A DNA stretch of 64,000 nucleotides from Thermodesulfovibrio sp. 3907-1M. GTDB lineage: Bacteria > Nitrospirota > Thermodesulfovibrionia > Thermodesulfovibrionales > Thermodesulfovibrionaceae. This document shows, piece by piece, positions 63,152 to 64,000 of this stretch; positions within the stretch are counted from its first letter, which is position 1, and each line of letters starts with the position of its first letter. The stretch lies in NCBI RefSeq assembly GCF_040450955.1, contig NZ_CP144373.1:848486-912485 (forward strand). The letters run 5' to 3'. Position numbers and translations under genes: made by a program. A model generated the notes under the pieces. That model did not search any database. It saw nothing but the letters and a program-made list of their open reading frames with translations, and was not told the origin of the DNA.

Positions 63152-64000
63152 TTAAAAATTTGTAATTTCAAGTATCCTGCTTCCGCCCCTTTCAAGTAGT
63201 TCTTTTGCAAGCTCTACACCGAGATTTTGAGCCTGAGATATGCTCCCTTCACGAAATCCTCTTATTATGGGGATTTTACCTTCAGGGTCACCTATCATGC
63301 CTGCTATTTTTATAAATTTTGTTCCATCATCATGTATAATCTTTGCATGACAGGCAAGAGGAACCTGACATCCTCCTCCCACAACAGATAAAAAAGCTCT
63401 CTCTGCAATAACGCAGATTGCTGTCTCTTCATGATTAAGGGGTTTTATAATCTCATTTACAAAATCATCATCAATTCTTGTTTCAATGCCGATTGCTCCC
63501 TGACCTATGGCAGGAATCATTAAATCCTCTGAAAGACTCTCTGTAACCAAATGCTCAAAGCCCATTCTTTTTAAGCCAGCCATAGCAAGAATAATTGCAT
63601 GAAACTTGCCTTCTTTAAGCTTTCTTAATCTTGTATCCACATTGCCTCTCAGTGAAGCTATATTTAAATCACTTCTTAATGCTTTAAGCTGAACAGCTCT
63701 TCTGAGACTGCTTGTTCCCACAGTAGCTCCCACTTCAAGCTCTTTTAAAGACTTCCCATCAATGCTTATGAAGGCATCTTTCGGGTCCTCTCTCTCACAT
63801 ATGGCTGAAATATGTAATCCTTCTGGAATCTCTACGGGAACATCTTTCATGCTATGCACTGCGATGTCAACTCTGCCTGAAAGCAATGCCTCCTCTATCT
63901 CCTTTACAAACAAGCCTTTGCCACCAATCTTTGCCAAAGGTGCATCAAGTATTTTGTCTCCTGTTGTTTTAATCTTTTCTATCTCAATCTTTAAATCTGG
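63152..64000 (-). CDS. hemC: hydroxymethylbilane synthase, 5' end cut by window
   Basis: Porphobilinogen deaminase, which builds the linear tetrapyrrole. The 283 visible codons reach the window edge in frame, starting PDLKIEIEKIKTTGDK; the true N-terminus (about 30 residues) is outside. Present are AKIGGKGLFVKEIE, HSMKDVP with the catalytic aspartate, TSSLRRAVQ and the cofactor-binding cysteine region VGGGCQVPL. It ends 32 bp before the cobA-hemD start and heads the visible heme cluster. Confidence 0.96.
   Translation of the reverse strand, partial: PDLKIEIEKIKTTGDKILDAPLAKIGGKGLFVKEIEEALLSGRVDIAVHSMKDVPVEIPEGLHISAICEREDPKDAFISIDGKSLKELEVGATVGTSSLRRAVQLKALRSDLNIASLRGNVDTRLRKLKEGKFHAIILAMAGLKRMGFEHLVTESLSEDLMIPAIGQGAIGIETRIDDDFVNEIIKPLNHEETAICVIAERAFLSVVGGGCQVPLACHAKIIHDDGTKFIKIAGMIGDPEGKIPIIRGFREGSISQAQNLGVELAKELLERGGSRILEITNF

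Noticed and set aside
1-64000. tRNA genes, rRNA, CRISPR arrays, insertion sequences, prophage
   Set aside because: I looked for cloverleaf-like T-loops, regularly spaced repeats, transposase motifs and integrase-like genes, and found none; reading by eye could miss a diverged case.

Overview
The window comes from an AT-rich Gram-negative bacterial chromosome. The gene content and protein style fit a thermophilic anaerobe of the Nitrospirota, Thermodesulfovibrio-like, but that placement is inference from protein resemblance, not a search. Almost every base is coding. Genes sit in long operons with 4-30 bp overlaps, and I see no tRNA, rRNA, insertion sequence or CRISPR array.

Layout. 1-9.9 kb: thrS (3' end cut by the window), dapA-recN, a cysteine desulfurase, a beta-CASP metallo-beta-lactamase nuclease coupled to a PqqD/radical SAM/SPASM protein, and a second radical SAM protein overlapping ftsZ. 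9.9-28.3 kb: a complete leftward division and cell-wall (dcw) operon, mraZ-rsmH-ftsL-ftsI-murE-murF-mraY-dacA-like-murD-ftsW-murG-murC-murB-ddl-ftsQ-ftsA-ftsZ. It starts from a TTGACA/TATAAT promoter followed by three GTGG repeats spaced exactly 10 bp, a probable MraZ operator. 28.4-39.9 kb: bioF, a PilC/GspF protein, succinate dehydrogenase/fumarate reductase (sdhA-B-C-D), an ACT-domain malic enzyme and a complete branched-chain amino-acid ABC transporter with a hairpin terminator after the binding-protein gene. 59.3-64 kb: an AEC permease and a heme/siroheme cluster (hemC, cobA-hemD fusion, hemY-like).

The region to look at is 39.9-59.3 kb, an accessory signalling and transport island. It holds a Lon protease whose N-domain is missing and whose linker before the AAA+ module carries a response-regulator receiver domain. 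Next to it are a histidine kinase/NtrC-type sigma-54 activator pair whose receiver closely resembles the one in the Lon fusion, a second kinase with a receiver and a kinase-like protein lacking an ATP site, two TauE/SafE-type exporters each with a small membrane partner, tandem universal stress proteins, an ArsB/NhaD-type permease with a periplasmic domain, a CBS protein and a PEP-synthase-like protein. Three proteins share a short motif close to SAIsFAEaGEFDTA: one fused to a USP-like domain, one to a receiver domain, and one a free 55-residue protein. The USP-like and 55-residue genes each have a sigma-54-type promoter (CTGGCATA...), with TTGCA/TGCAA inverted repeats about 95-120 bp upstream that overlap the divergent promoters of the Lon fusion and of the kinase-NtrC pair.

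Working model (inference): the kinase phosphorylates both NtrC and the Lon fusion. NtrC then switches on the two motif-containing operons, one of which encodes an exporter, and may restrain its own promoter and that of the Lon fusion.
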